Origin: Ktedonobacterales bacterium
GTDB taxonomy: Bacteria > Chloroflexota > Ktedonobacteria > Ktedonobacterales > DATBGS01
DNA: 50,343 nt
Reading direction: 5' to 3'
Assembly: GCA_036557285.1 (NCBI GenBank)
Contig: DATBHW010000017.1
Span: forward strand, 1-50,343
The notes below the pieces were generated by a model. The model saw only the letters and a list, made by a program, of their open reading frames with translations. It had not been told where the DNA came from and did no database searches. Numbering within the stretch: position 1 is the first letter of the stretch; every line of letters starts with the position of its first letter. This document shows, one piece after another, positions 1-8,968 of the stretch. The position numbers and the translations under genes were made by a program.

Positions 1-314
1 CAACTTGATACAAGTGGTTCTTATGAGGGTTTCGCTCATAGGAATGAGTATACTACAGACGAGCCTATCTGTCAAGCGAGAGGAGGGGGCGCTTCCTCCC
101 ACGTCGAAAGCGCGTGGGTATCCGCGCCCAAAAACTCATGATCCCTATTGAGGGACGCCTGTGCCTGCTGGCCCCTGAGATGGCCGCCGCCAATGAACCC
201 CTCTTAGGGAGCGCCAGCGCCAGAGCGCCGCAGCAAGGGAGCCATCAGCAAATCAGAACACCTGCCCGACGAGGCTTTCACGTCACGCGTCGCCACAACC
301 ACCAGAGGCGAAGT
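1..314. other. Left-edge intergenic DNA without a gene
   Basis: No convincing coding frame is seen here; the short open frames lack family resemblance and good ribosome sites. The segment follows the stop of the DppC-like gene and contains a leftward promoter (47-75) plus a small TATGAG/CTCATA inverted repeat near 23-40. No ATPase gene of the peptide importer is present, so if it is linked it lies beyond the left edge. Confidence 0.5.
47..75 (-). promoter_or_regulatory. Sigma70-type promoter reading off the left edge
   Basis: On the minus strand the -35 is TTGACA (75-70) and the -10 is TATACT (52-47), separated by exactly 17 bp. This is close to consensus and would start a transcript near position 40, leaving the window to the left. 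It implies that the next gene to the left is transcribed on its own and not only by read-through from the importer operon. Confidence 0.6.
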
Positions 315-1241
315 TCACGATTTGCGGAGCGGCATCGCAAGCCGTTTGGCATCGCGTGGATCGAGGCGGTCGCGCAGGGCATCGCCAACTATATTCAGGC
401 TTAAGAGCACCAGAACAATCGCCAGTGCTGGGCCAAGCATCATCCAGGGATCACTAAAGAGAAAGCTTTGCGCAGCAGTGATCATCGAACCCCACTCCGG
501 CGTTGGTGGCTGAGAACCCAGGCCCAGGAAGCTAAGCACAGACTCGTCGAGAATGGCGAAAGAGATTGAAAGGGTTGCCTGGACGAGCAGCGGACTGAAA
601 ATATTGGGCAGGACATGCCGCCTCAAGATTCTCGTTGTTTTCGTTCCTGTGCTGCGAGCAGCCGCAACGTAATCTTGCGCCGCAACTTGCAGCGTCTGGC
701 CTCGCGCGAGGCGGGCATAAATGGGGATACGCACGATAGCGAGCGCAACCGCCACATTGACGAGGCCAGGCCCCAGCGAAGCCAAAATGGCGAGCGCCAG
801 GATCAGCGAGGGGAAGGCCAGGAGCGCATCAACAACGGCAGTGATCAACTGGTCAACCCACCCTTTGAAGTAGGCCGCGAGCATACCCAGCAGCACCCCT
901 GCCAGTCCGCCCATCAGAATCGAGATAACCCCAATCGAGAGCGAGATGCGCGCGCCATAGATGACCCGGCTCAACTGGTCGCGCCCAAGCGCGTCAGTGC
1001 CAAGCAGGTGAGACCAACTGGGAGGTTGTTCAACAATAGTGGGATGGTAGGTCAGCGGATCGTAAGGGCTGACCTGAGGCGCGAAGATGGCGGCCAGGGT
1101 AAAGAGGAGGAGTACGACGCCGAACCACCAGCGCGGATCCCGGCGAAACCCTCTCCACAGGCTCCTGAAGCGAGGATCCCTGGCCTCATCCGCCTGGGTT
1201 GCTATTACCGGAGCTTCGTCAATTTGGATTGGCCTTGCCAT
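315..1241 (-). CDS. Peptide/nickel-type ABC transporter permease, DppC-like
   Basis: Inner-membrane permease of an oligopeptide-class ABC importer. The 308-residue protein has the DppC layout: a cytoplasmic N-terminus, a first membrane segment at about 39-56, a periplasmic linker with GTDALGRDQLSR (81-92), and the binding-protein-dependent transport domain from about 95 to 290. The EAA coupling loop, which contacts the ATPase, is visible at about 188-213 (DYVAAARSTG then RHVLPN). The start is supported by GCAGGAGT a few bases upstream. It is third in a minus-strand operon after the binding protein and the DppB-like permease, 83 bp from the latter. Substrate cannot be told; peptides, nickel or oligosaccharides are all used by this family. 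Confidence 0.93.
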   Translation of the reverse strand: MARPIQIDEAPVIATQADEARDPRFRSLWRGFRRDPRWWFGVVLLLFTLAAIFAPQVSPYDPLTYHPTIVEQPPSWSHLLGTDALGRDQLSRVIYGARISLSIGVISILMGGLAGVLLGMLAAYFKGWVDQLITAVVDALLAFPSLILALAILASLGPGLVNVAVALAIVRIPIYARLARGQTLQVAAQDYVAAARSTGTKTTRILRRHVLPNIFSPLLVQATLSISFAILDESVLSFLGLGSQPPTPEWGSMITAAQSFLFSDPWMMLGPALAIVLVLLSLNIVGDALRDRLDPRDAKRLAMPLRKS

Positions 1242-1324
1242 AACTACTCCTGCAAACTATCGCCAACAGGCTACGACCTTCTGCGAAGATGCGTTACACC
1301 ACATGGTAAAAAAAACCCCCATTG

Positions 1325-2275
1325 CTACGACTTGCTGAGACGTATACGCGGGTCAAAGAGAGGATAAGAGACATCAACCAGCAGATTGGTCAGCATATAA
1401 GAAAAGGCCACGAGCAGTACGACACCTTGAACCACAGGATAATCTTTCGAGAAAATGCTCTGGATCGCTAGCGCCCCTACGCCCGGCCAGAGGAAGACCG
1501 TCTCAATCACAAATGCGCCCCCCAGAATCGAGCCTATTTGCAGCCCGACAATGGTGATCATCGGGACCAGCGCGTTGCGCAAGGCGTGTACATAGTTGAC
1601 TCGCCTCTCAGAGAGACCCTTGGCCCGCGCTGTACGCACGTAATCCTGCGCCAACACCTCAGTCATACTGGCGCGAATCTGGCGCAGGTTCACCGCAACG
1701 GCGCCTGTACCAAGGGCAATCATCGGCAGAACCAGATCGCGCAGATTGCGAACCGGATCATCTATAAGCGGCGCGTAACCGCCGGGTGGGAAGGGACGCC
1801 AGACCACAGCGAAGAGGAAAATCAAAACTAGGGCCAGCACAAAACTGGGAACAGCCGTGCCAAGGAGACTGGAAATATTGACCAGCCACTCAACCAGGCT
1901 ATTGCGATGCGTTGCACTATACACCCCCAGAGGAATAGCCAGCACCAGGGAGAAAAGTAGTGAAGCCACTCCCAACTCGACTGTGACTGGCAGGCGCTGC
2001 ATCAACGCCTGAGTCACCGGCAGGTGGAGCTGGATCGACACTCCCAGGTTGCCGTGTACCGCCTGCCAGAGCCAGAGTACGAACTGGATGAGAAGAGGCT
2101 GATCCAGGCCAAGCTCTTTCCGCAAGGCCGCGACAGTCTGGGGTGTCGCCTCCTCTCCTAGCAGAACACGCGCCGGATCGCCAGGGATCAGGTGGATCAG
2201 CAGGAACGCCATAAAACTGACGATCAAGGCCACCGGTATCATGAAAATTATCCGCTGGATAATATAACGCAACAT
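1325..2275 (-). CDS. Peptide/nickel-type ABC transporter permease, DppB-like
   Basis: Partner permease of the importer, 316 residues when started at MLRYIIQRI. I chose this start because AGAGGAG lies 7 bases before it and the protein then begins with the usual DppB signature: a first membrane helix, GDPA (32-35), and LRKELGLDQPL about 20 residues later. A longer frame opens 22 codons upstream but runs into the hairpin region and lacks family resemblance. The EAA loop is at DYVRTARAKG followed by LRNALVPM. Six membrane segments are expected. It sits between the binding-protein gene (227-bp gap filled with hairpins) and the DppC-like gene. Confidence 0.93.
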   Translation of the reverse strand: MLRYIIQRIIFMIPVALIVSFMAFLLIHLIPGDPARVLLGEEATPQTVAALRKELGLDQPLLIQFVLWLWQAVHGNLGVSIQLHLPVTQALMQRLPVTVELGVASLLFSLVLAIPLGVYSATHRNSLVEWLVNISSLLGTAVPSFVLALVLIFLFAVVWRPFPPGGYAPLIDDPVRNLRDLVLPMIALGTGAVAVNLRQIRASMTEVLAQDYVRTARAKGLSERRVNYVHALRNALVPMITIVGLQIGSILGGAFVIETVFLWPGVGALAIQSIFSKDYPVVQGVVLLVAFSYMLTNLLVDVSYPLFDPRIRLSKS

Positions 2276-2338
2276 CCTTGGCTCCTCTAAAAAAAGAAAG
2301 CTATCAGGGCGCCAAATCCGAGGGATGCAGGTTAGCTT

Positions 2339-2490
2339 CATCCCTACACACAGGCGTCAGCGAGCTTGCCTCACTGACACCCGTGTGTAGGGATGTGTTG
2401 ATCTCCTCATTGGCCGCGTGCCGCCTGAGTGGCAGGTGGGCCTGAGGCAAGCTCAGGCCCATCCGAGAAACGGAGCTTGCTTCCGTTTCT
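2339..2490 (-). promoter_or_regulatory. Three tandem stem-loops in the importer mRNA
   Basis: Between the binding-protein gene and dppB lie three hairpins. The first (2339-2395) has a perfect 13-bp outer stem (CATCCCTACACAC at its + strand left end) and a further 12-bp inner stem in which two pairs are G-U only if the minus strand is transcribed. The second (2437-2461) has a 10-bp stem. The third (2466-2490) has a 9-bp stem directly after the binding-protein stop. Loops are GCAAG, CTTGC and a GCAAG-containing one. By analogy with other importers, such hairpins may protect the binding-protein mRNA from 3' decay and lower permease output. No U-run marks a true terminator. Confidence 0.65.
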
Positions 2491-2502
2491 TCAACCAACT
2501 GG

Positions 2503-4089
2503 TTACGAACTCACATACACGCTGGCAAACTCCATGATCCCCGTTGGCAGGAGCAGGAAGTTTTGCACTTTCTTCGAAGTTGCCTGAATGCTGACCCCAT
2601 GAGTGAGGAAGATGTACGGGGCATCATTCACGAGCAGTTGCTGGGCCTGGATATAATCCTGGGCGCGCGTTGCCTGGTCATTGGAGGTGCGAGCCGACTC
2701 CAGCAGAGAGTCTACCTGCGGATTGGAGTACTGCATGTCGTTAAAGCCACCGCCAGTGTGGAACCAGGCATACGTATTGCCGTCCGGGTCCGGGCGTCCG
2801 CTCCAGCCGACCAATGCCGCCTGGAAGTTATGCGCGGCGGTATCATCCAACAACGTGGCAAAAACCTCTTCTTTGATGTTGACGGTAATCCCCACAGGTT
2901 TCAGTTCTGCCTGGATAAACTCCGCTTCCTGTGTTCCCAGGGGACTGCCGCTGGCAATCAGCAAGGTGAAGCTCACATTCGACTGTCCTGACTGCTGTAG
3001 CGCGGCTTTCGCCTTATCTACATCGTAGCTGAAGGGCGCGAAAGAGCTGTCGAAAGCCCAGCTACCAGGCGAGAGTGGCCCCTGCGCGGTGACTCCCACT
3101 CCTTTGAGTACCGTGTTCAGGATCTCGTCGCGGTTCACTCCCCACGCGATGGCCTGGCGCACATTCACATTATTGAGCGGCGGGGCCTGGGTGTTGAGCA
3201 TGAAGCCGCCGAAGCTCAAACTGGCCTGCTGTTTATAGATGAGATCAGGGTTCGCTTTGGCTTGAGCCACAAGGTTTGGATTGATAGCATCAGCGACATC
3301 AATATTGCCCGTTTGCAGGTTGGTGTACTCCACTGTGCTATCAGTGATGGGGCGATAGGTCACGGAACTCAGATAAGGCAAAGCCTGACCATCCGAATCC
3401 TTCTTCCAGTAGTGCGCATTGCGCAAAACGGTGAGATGATCGCCCTTCACCCATTCCTTGAACACAAAGGGTCCACTGCCGGCATTGGTCGGGGTGGTTG
3501 CCAGAGCCGTATCACCCAGGCCCTGTACGGCCTTGGGCGAAAGGATCATTCCAGCGCGGTCAGTTAAAGTCAACAATAATGGCGCGAAGGCCGTTGTGAG
3601 ATCGAAACGCACATGGGAGGCATCAACCGCCACGACATCTTTCACCGTTGAAATCTCACTGAGGCGCGGTGAACTTGGCGTACTGAGGATGCGCTTGATG
3701 TTGAAGACCACAGCATCGGCGTTAAAAGGTGTCCCATCCTGGAACGTCACGTCGGTGCGCAGGGTAAATACCAGTTCGGTTGGCGAGGGATACTGCCAGG
3801 ATGTCGCCAACTCTGGTTGAACGTTGTTCTTAGCATCTACCCGTACCAGGGTATCGTAGAGATTCAACATAACCTGGCGATCATAGAACGAACTTGACTT
3901 TAACGGGTCTAGCGTGCTGAGGTCCGCAGCCAGGCCAACCTTGAGATCGCCTCCTTTGGTGGTAGTGGTAGTCCCCGAACCGCAAGCTGAAAAGAGTAGG
4001 GCTAATAGGACAAAACAGACTGGAAGGGTGCCCCACACAGCATTGCGCGGAGAAACGCCTTTGACAAGGCGTTGGGCCATAGACCACAT
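2503..4089 (-). CDS. Extracellular solute-binding lipoprotein, family 5
   Basis: Substrate-binding protein of the peptide-class importer, 528 residues, the normal size for SBP_bac_5. The N-terminus is a lipoprotein signal: a basic start, a hydrophobic stretch (about 20-33) and a lipobox LLFSAC with the modified Cys at about 36, then a Gly/Thr-rich linker. Family signatures follow, including GGDLKVGLAADLSTLDPLKS, VFTLRTDVTFQDGTPFNADAV and NPNL/NVRQAIAWGVNRDEI. GGAGGG precedes the ATG. As first gene of the operon it should be the most abundant product, in keeping with the hairpins after it. The ligand is not evident from sequence. Confidence 0.94.
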   Translation of the reverse strand: MWSMAQRLVKGVSPRNAVWGTLPVCFVLLALLFSACGSGTTTTTKGGDLKVGLAADLSTLDPLKSSSFYDRQVMLNLYDTLVRVDAKNNVQPELATSWQYPSPTELVFTLRTDVTFQDGTPFNADAVVFNIKRILSTPSSPRLSEISTVKDVVAVDASHVRFDLTTAFAPLLLTLTDRAGMILSPKAVQGLGDTALATTPTNAGSGPFVFKEWVKGDHLTVLRNAHYWKKDSDGQALPYLSSVTYRPITDSTVEYTNLQTGNIDVADAINPNLVAQAKANPDLIYKQQASLSFGGFMLNTQAPPLNNVNVRQAIAWGVNRDEILNTVLKGVGVTAQGPLSPGSWAFDSSFAPFSYDVDKAKAALQQSGQSNVSFTLLIASGSPLGTQEAEFIQAELKPVGITVNIKEEVFATLLDDTAAHNFQAALVGWSGRPDPDGNTYAWFHTGGGFNDMQYSNPQVDSLLESARTSNDQATRAQDYIQAQQLLVNDAPYIFLTHGVSIQATSKKVQNFLLLPTGIMEFASVYVSS

Positions 4090-4792
4090 CTTGAATTCCC
4101 TCCGTTAGTTTGATCCAGGGGCCGCGTGGCCGCGCAGCAAACATCTTGCTGGCGGTGCGCGACCCCTGCTCTCTATGGACACTATACAGACGCCCGCGTC
4201 ACACAAGCAAACGCGCAGAATAAATCCAAGAGACACGTATCTCTAGCTCAACCTGAGCAACAATTGAAGCAAGCCACCAGTGGTTATCACAAGAATACCA
4301 TGCGCCGCGCTCACTGTCAAGCGTATAGTAACTTCTACTGCTTCAACCTATAAAGTGAGAACGCCGTTCGCAGGCAGCATCAGCATGTCTTCAGGAGATA
4401 ACGCATGTCTGTTCTCCCAACATTCCGCAGTTTGCGAACAGGTGATTTTTGATTATTTTGGCAGAGGGACTATAAACTCAGGATGAGCGCGGCTCATGAA
4501 GAACGCGGTTCATGCACATCAAGCGCCGCTTCCCTAGATTACATGCCAGGAAACAGTGTTTTGGGCCTGCTCTCTTACAATTCCACTTTATAGCCTGATC
4601 CCTGAATTGCCCTGGGGGTTGAGTGCTTCGCCCAACATTCCTTCAGAATAAGGAAAATTGTCTGAACCCAAACTGTGGAATGTGGACGTTACTGTTCATT
4701 ACGCTAGAAAGTTACATAAAGTGCGTTACAGAGAAAATATTGGTTTTTTAGAGAATACGTCATTTCTAATGACAATCTCACAGATAATCCCC
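4090..4792. other. 700-bp intergenic region upstream of the importer
   Basis: No gene is recognised; the region is more AT-rich than its neighbours toward 4430-4790. It contains the leftward promoter of the importer operon (4292-4320), a perfect palindrome ATGAGC-GCG-GCTCAT at 4483-4497 preceded by TATAAACT, and an 11-bp direct repeat CCCAACATTCC at about 4416 and 4632. None of these is enough to call a gene or RNA. Confidence 0.5.
4292..4320 (-). promoter_or_regulatory. Sigma70-type promoter of the peptide importer operon
   Basis: Minus-strand -35 TTGACA (4320-4315), 17-bp spacer, -10 TATTCT (4297-4292). The transcript would begin near 4285 and carry a leader of roughly 195 nt before the binding-protein ATG at 4089. 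Confidence 0.6.
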
Positions 4793-7777
4793 TCAGTCCT
4801 CATTGAGCCGCAGCGTCTGGCCGATTGATGGCTTCGCAACAATGCGCGCCATCATCCAAAGCGCCACCACACAGATGAGGATCAGCCCCGCGAAGACAGC
4901 GCCCAGCGAAGGGGGCAGAACGATCTGGACCGGCAGCACATGCTGGATCACGTAAAACTCACCGCTGCTGATAGCCGCCCCGTTATTGGGCGCGCCAACA
5001 AACACCAGCACCGGAACGATGGTTGCAATCAGCAGCGCGCCAAAAAGGATGCCCAGCAGAAGAGCCGCTGCATAGACCATCCCCTGCTCCCAGATCAACA
5101 CCCTGGCAAGCTGCCAGGGTGCGCTGCCCAGCGCGCGCAGCACCGCAAAGTTCAGCAGGCGGCTGCGGGCATTCAGCCAGGAAGCGATCAGATTACCCAC
5201 CAACGCCAGCAGCACCGTGACAATCGCCCCCAGCCCCAGCACCGCGATAAGATCGAGATACAGCGGATCGTATTGCAGGGCAGCAATCATCGCGCGGCGA
5301 TCATTCAGCGGCGCCAACCCTAACAGCCCGGCGCTCAACGCAGCGCGTATTTTCGTCAGCACAGCAGGATCATCGCTGGTGCGCAGCCAGACATAATTCA
5401 GCGCGAGCCGTTCCAGATTCGCTGTCTGGTAGGAGGCGGCCAGTACATTATAATCAACCAGAATACCCCCAGGCGGGGTATAATCGCTGGTTCCTGGGGC
5501 ATCCAGGCTGTCATTCACCGTTGGGATATGCTGCACCTCAGCAACGGCGGCGAATAGGAGCGCGCTGTTCTGCACAGAAAGCTCAAACCGCGCTCCGCTG
5601 GTCAGGTGGAGGTTTTTCCAGGCCAACGCATCTACAATGGCCGGAATAGCAAGTTTTGTAGACGCGCGCGTAAGCTGGCTCATCAGCGATGGCAAGGATT
5701 GGGACGAGTCCTGGTCAGTCCAGAGAGCCGTCTGGACAAAGGTCTGCGGATCGACAGCCCTGATCGCTATCGGAATGGTCGAAGCTCCTCCCGCAGGCAC
5801 TGCGTCGGCTGCAAAGCCCAGCGTCGCCGACAAGACCCCAGGAATCTTGCGGTAGGCGGCTATCCGCTGTGCCAGCGTTAACTGCTCGACAGCGGTATTG
5901 ACAACGGCGGACTCCTGCGTGATCCCGCTAAAGTCGGCCCCCGTCTGTTGAGCGGCCACATTGAGAATCTGCTGCGACTCCGAAGCCGTGAAGGTCAGTG
6001 AAAAGATCGCAAAACTGCTCGCCAATGCCAGCAGCAGCACCATACGCATCGCCTGACGCGGCGCGCGGGCTATCTGCGCCAGCGCCAGCATCGGCGGCGC
6101 GCCAGGGCGGCGAGCAGCAAACCGCGCGGCCTGGCGCACGAGCAGGGGAAAAAAGCGCAGAAAGCACAGCACACCCGCAACGACCAGAAAAATGGGCGCG
6201 ATCAAGGCCAGCGGGGCCGCAATCAACAGATTGACGCGCGTATCGAAGACACCGGCATGGGCCACATAGAGCGAAATACCAAAGCCGGTGAGCGCAATAA
6301 TCATCGCCACTATATCCAGATAGAGCCGCTGCCAGAGCGGCGCGCGTGTCGCTCTGGCAGCTTCGCGGCGCATCTCAAGCACATCGCGGCTGGCCGAACT
6401 CCTCAGCGCCACGATCATTGCAATGACCGCGCCCAGGGAAGCCGCCAGCGCGTACCAGCCCGCTCCAAGCGCGATCCGAAGCGGATTTCCCGCGAGAATA
6501 TTCAGCGCGCCCTGATCTGCCGATATAAGCAGAGCCTGCGCGATCCAGCGCGTCGTAAGGATGGCAAGCAATGGACCAGCAACTAGCACAATCACGCCCA
6601 GGCCAATACTCTGATTCACAAAAGAACCAAAGACCTGCCAGCGGCTGGCCCCCCGGCTGCGCAGCAGGGCAATCACCTCCGCCTGGCGCTCAACCAGCAG
6701 ATCAGCCATCATGCTCACAAAAAAGAGGAGCAGGCAGAAGACTTGCAGCGCCACGATGTTTACAGGAATCTGGACTACCGCGACACGATCACGATACTTT
6801 TCCAGCGTGCTTGGAGCGCCAAATGATTCTACAGGGGGGCCAATAAGTCGTGTACCCTCTAATGTAGAGGTGTCTCCAAATTGCTGAGTAATCTGAAGCT
6901 GCGTAACATTCAGCTTACCAATCAGATCATCGAGATCAGCCATGCTGATATGCAAAACATCCAGGTGGTAATACCATAACAGGGTGGGCTTATCCAGGAG
7001 GAGGGGCCAAAGCGGATCCTCCAGGCGCGTCAGAGTAGCCAGGAAGCCATCATTCGACATCAACGCTTGAAAGAAGGTAAAGTCTTTTCCCAGGATGCCT
7101 GGGCTAAACGTCTCACCATGCCAGTATGGATCGCCGGGGATAGGTATGAACGTACCAACCAGCCGCAGCTTCAACCTTACCTCAATAGGAGCCGTCGAGC
7201 CAAGGAACCCCATAGTAGTGGTAAGCACTGTCCCAATGGTTGCAGGGATAGCGTCAGCCGTGGTTGGCGTCATAGCGATCTCTACCTCATCGCTGTTCGT
7301 AGCCTGTGGCAGCCGCCCTTTAATCAGTTCCACGTGGGCTGCGCTCGCCTGCATAGAATCGCCAACAAGCTGAAGTTGATCGCCCGCTCTGAAGGAAGCG
7401 ACATGCAGCCGTGGTGGTTGAATGGTAAAATGTGGCGGGCCACTGAAATACGCCCCCGCGTGCTGCCGCATAAAATCCCCAAGCTCCTTGTTGTTCTGGG
7501 CCGCAATCGAGGTTGAGAGTTGAAGCGCGGTGGTGCGGATAACCACCTCTGAATCCGGGGGAGTAGCCGTCAGCACACTGCGCAGCCCCGCCGTCAGCGT
7601 GACTTGCGAGAAGAACGGCGTGGTACACACAATCACCACTCCTACCAGCATACCCAGGCCGGTCACGACGAGCAAGCGCCATGTCTGGCGCATCCGCCAG
7701 GCAGCCAAAGTCACAGTTGCAGGCAGAACCGTCCGGCTCTTCCGGCGCGGAGGCGCGCTGGTTGAACTGGTCATCAT
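4793..7777 (-). CDS. Large FtsX/MacB-type ABC transporter permease
   Basis: A 994-residue membrane protein with the duplicated FtsX arrangement. A first helix at about 34-55 is followed by a large extracellular domain (to about 340), three helices (about 345-470), a further helix group near 490-570, a second extracellular domain, and three final helices (about 845-985). Such permeases usually move lipoproteins, peptides or lipids outward, or transmit mechanical signals, using a separate MacB/LolD-type ATPase. No ATPase gene lies on either side, so the partner must be encoded elsewhere. GAGAGGG precedes two adjacent ATG codons (7777 and 7774); the second has better spacing. Substrate unknown. 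Confidence 0.85.
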   Translation of the reverse strand: MMTSSTSAPPRRKSRTVLPATVTLAAWRMRQTWRLLVVTGLGMLVGVVIVCTTPFFSQVTLTAGLRSVLTATPPDSEVVIRTTALQLSTSIAAQNNKELGDFMRQHAGAYFSGPPHFTIQPPRLHVASFRAGDQLQLVGDSMQASAAHVELIKGRLPQATNSDEVEIAMTPTTADAIPATIGTVLTTTMGFLGSTAPIEVRLKLRLVGTFIPIPGDPYWHGETFSPGILGKDFTFFQALMSNDGFLATLTRLEDPLWPLLLDKPTLLWYYHLDVLHISMADLDDLIGKLNVTQLQITQQFGDTSTLEGTRLIGPPVESFGAPSTLEKYRDRVAVVQIPVNIVALQVFCLLLFFVSMMADLLVERQAEVIALLRSRGASRWQVFGSFVNQSIGLGVIVLVAGPLLAILTTRWIAQALLISADQGALNILAGNPLRIALGAGWYALAASLGAVIAMIVALRSSASRDVLEMRREAARATRAPLWQRLYLDIVAMIIALTGFGISLYVAHAGVFDTRVNLLIAAPLALIAPIFLVVAGVLCFLRFFPLLVRQAARFAARRPGAPPMLALAQIARAPRQAMRMVLLLALASSFAIFSLTFTASESQQILNVAAQQTGADFSGITQESAVVNTAVEQLTLAQRIAAYRKIPGVLSATLGFAADAVPAGGASTIPIAIRAVDPQTFVQTALWTDQDSSQSLPSLMSQLTRASTKLAIPAIVDALAWKNLHLTSGARFELSVQNSALLFAAVAEVQHIPTVNDSLDAPGTSDYTPPGGILVDYNVLAASYQTANLERLALNYVWLRTSDDPAVLTKIRAALSAGLLGLAPLNDRRAMIAALQYDPLYLDLIAVLGLGAIVTVLLALVGNLIASWLNARSRLLNFAVLRALGSAPWQLARVLIWEQGMVYAAALLLGILFGALLIATIVPVLVFVGAPNNGAAISSGEFYVIQHVLPVQIVLPPSLGAVFAGLILICVVALWMMARIVAKPSIGQTLRLNED

Positions 7778-7926
7778 ACCCTCTCATCACCTTAAAATGA
7801 GTCCATCTCAGGCAAAGAAACGCAGAGGCGAGCATCACTCTATCGCCAGGGATTGTCTGAAGCAGCGGCGAAGGAAGCCCATCATGATCATTACGCTGCT
7901 GAGCCAGGAAGATTCACAGCCAGATG

Positions 7927-8403
7927 TCAATGCCCGCTGCCCTGATGCATGGCAGCATTAGCGACTTGCTGCGCTGCGTCCCATTCGCCCGGCTCCAGGT
8001 TCACCACCACTGGCTCCTGGGCATTGCGAACTACCACCCATTGCGACGGCGTATCAGGTGATGGGTTCATTTCCTGGTGAGGCACAAACGGCGGCACATA
8101 AATAAAATCGCCCGGTTCCACCTCTTGCTCGTGTTCCATCTTCGCCCCCCACCGAATCTTTCCATGCCCAGAAACCACATAGATGATCGTTTCCAGTTCG
8201 CCGTGATGATGCACACCACTGGCAACAGTCGGAGCAACAACGGTCACTCCACCCCACAGGCCCACTGCGCCCGCCAACTGGCGCGAAATGGCCGTGACTC
8301 GCTGCATACCTGGCGTCTGGATAGTATTGGCGTCAAACTGATGCGGCTTCACCACACGCACACCCACTTCGGACACCGCCTGCTCTACAGGATGCTCATC
8401 CAT
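7927..8403 (-). CDS. Cupin-domain protein
   Basis: A 158-residue single-cupin protein. The beta-barrel motif 1 appears as G-V-HHHGELETIIYVVSGHG, giving the metal-binding His-His-His-Glu pattern, and motif 2 as PGDFIYVPPFVPHQE, where the second His completes the site. This fits a small metal-binding cupin; whether it is an enzyme or a sensor cannot be decided. I start it at MDEHP because AGGGGGCGG lies just upstream; an earlier ATG at 8451 would add 16 residues of poor quality. It is downstream of the GntR gene on the same strand, separated by 123 bp, and may be co-transcribed. Confidence 0.85.
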   Translation of the reverse strand: MDEHPVEQAVSEVGVRVVKPHQFDANTIQTPGMQRVTAISRQLAGAVGLWGGVTVVAPTVASGVHHHGELETIIYVVSGHGKIRWGAKMEHEQEVEPGDFIYVPPFVPHQEMNPSPDTPSQWVVVRNAQEPVVVNLEPGEWDAAQQVANAAMHQGSGH

Positions 8404-8510
8404 CGTTCCGCCCCCTGTCTTAATCCGGCCCCGGCCATGTCTCGATACCATGCCTGGCCGCCTGTTAAGAGATGCTGTTGTCTCTGATGATAGAACGCGC
8501 CAGCCGTTGG

Positions 8511-8528
8511 AAGCGTTTCTGAACGCTT
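8511..8528 (-). terminator. Small stem-loop at the end of the GntR gene
   Basis: AAGCGTT-TCTG-AACGCTT forms a 7-bp stem with a 4-base loop overlapping the stop of the GntR-type gene. There is no T-run, so it may equally be a weak terminator or an operator-like palindrome ahead of the cupin gene. Confidence 0.3.
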
Positions 8529-8940
8529 AATCTATCGGCTGGCTAAAGACATCTGCCGCCAGTTCCTGAAGCATAGGCAGCGACAGTCCACGCAGCAGCG
8601 CATCGGTGCGCACTCGCCCCAACAGCGCCCGGACATGGGCAACATCGCCCGCCTGGGGCGAAGCTGGCCTGGTCAGGCGCGGATGAATCACTGCCCGCGA
8701 ACCATGCCGCAGCAGAATAATCTCCTCAGTCTCCAGCGCGTGGTAAGCGGTCAGGACCGTATTGACATTAATGCCCAGGTCCGAGGCAAGCTGGCGGACT
8801 GAAGGAAGCTGCATCCCCGGCTTTAGCTTACCTTCGGCCACAAAGGCGCGCGCCTGCTCGACGATCTGCATATACTTGGGCAAGGGATTGGTCTCATCCA
8901 GCGAGAGCAGCAAAGGCTCCGGCTCCATCGTTTCAGCCAT
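8527..8940 (-). CDS. Short GntR-family transcriptional regulator, YtrA-like
   Basis: A 137-residue DNA-binding protein. The N-terminal half is a GntR winged helix: NPLPKYMQIVEQARAFVAEG, then KPGMQLPSVRQLASDLGINV and NTVLTAYHALE as recognition region. Only about 60 residues follow, too short for a FadR or HutC effector domain, which matches the YtrA subfamily that often controls neighbouring ABC transporters. The start has GGAAGGGGAAGG immediately upstream; a longer frame to 9225 is only antisense overlap with the hydratase gene. It lies 28 bp after the enoyl-CoA hydratase and probably shares its transcript. Confidence 0.87.
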   Translation of the reverse strand: MAETMEPEPLLLSLDETNPLPKYMQIVEQARAFVAEGKLKPGMQLPSVRQLASDLGINVNTVLTAYHALETEEIILLRHGSRAVIHPRLTRPASPQAGDVAHVRALLGRVRTDALLRGLSLPMLQELAADVFSQPID

Positions 8941-8968
8941 ACCTTCCCCTTCCAGAAAATACAATAGC

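Noticed and set aside
114-404. A 96-codon + strand frame at the left edge
   Set aside because: It overlaps the DppC-like gene antisense, has no ribosome site and no family resemblance.
615-1367. A 250-codon + strand frame over the permease genes
   Set aside because: It is antisense to two well-supported permease genes and its composition is that of a complementary shadow.
4126-4486. Short + strand frames upstream of the importer
   Set aside because: They contain the leftward promoter, lack ribosome sites and show no known motif.
4416-4642. CCCAACATTCC repeated twice in the importer's upstream region
   Set aside because: Eleven bases twice in 220 bp without further structure is too little to call an element.
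7320-7838. A 172-codon minus-strand frame at the start of the FtsX-type gene
   Set aside because: It is in another phase of the same strand and has none of the family's features, while the FtsX frame has a signal helix and ribosome site.
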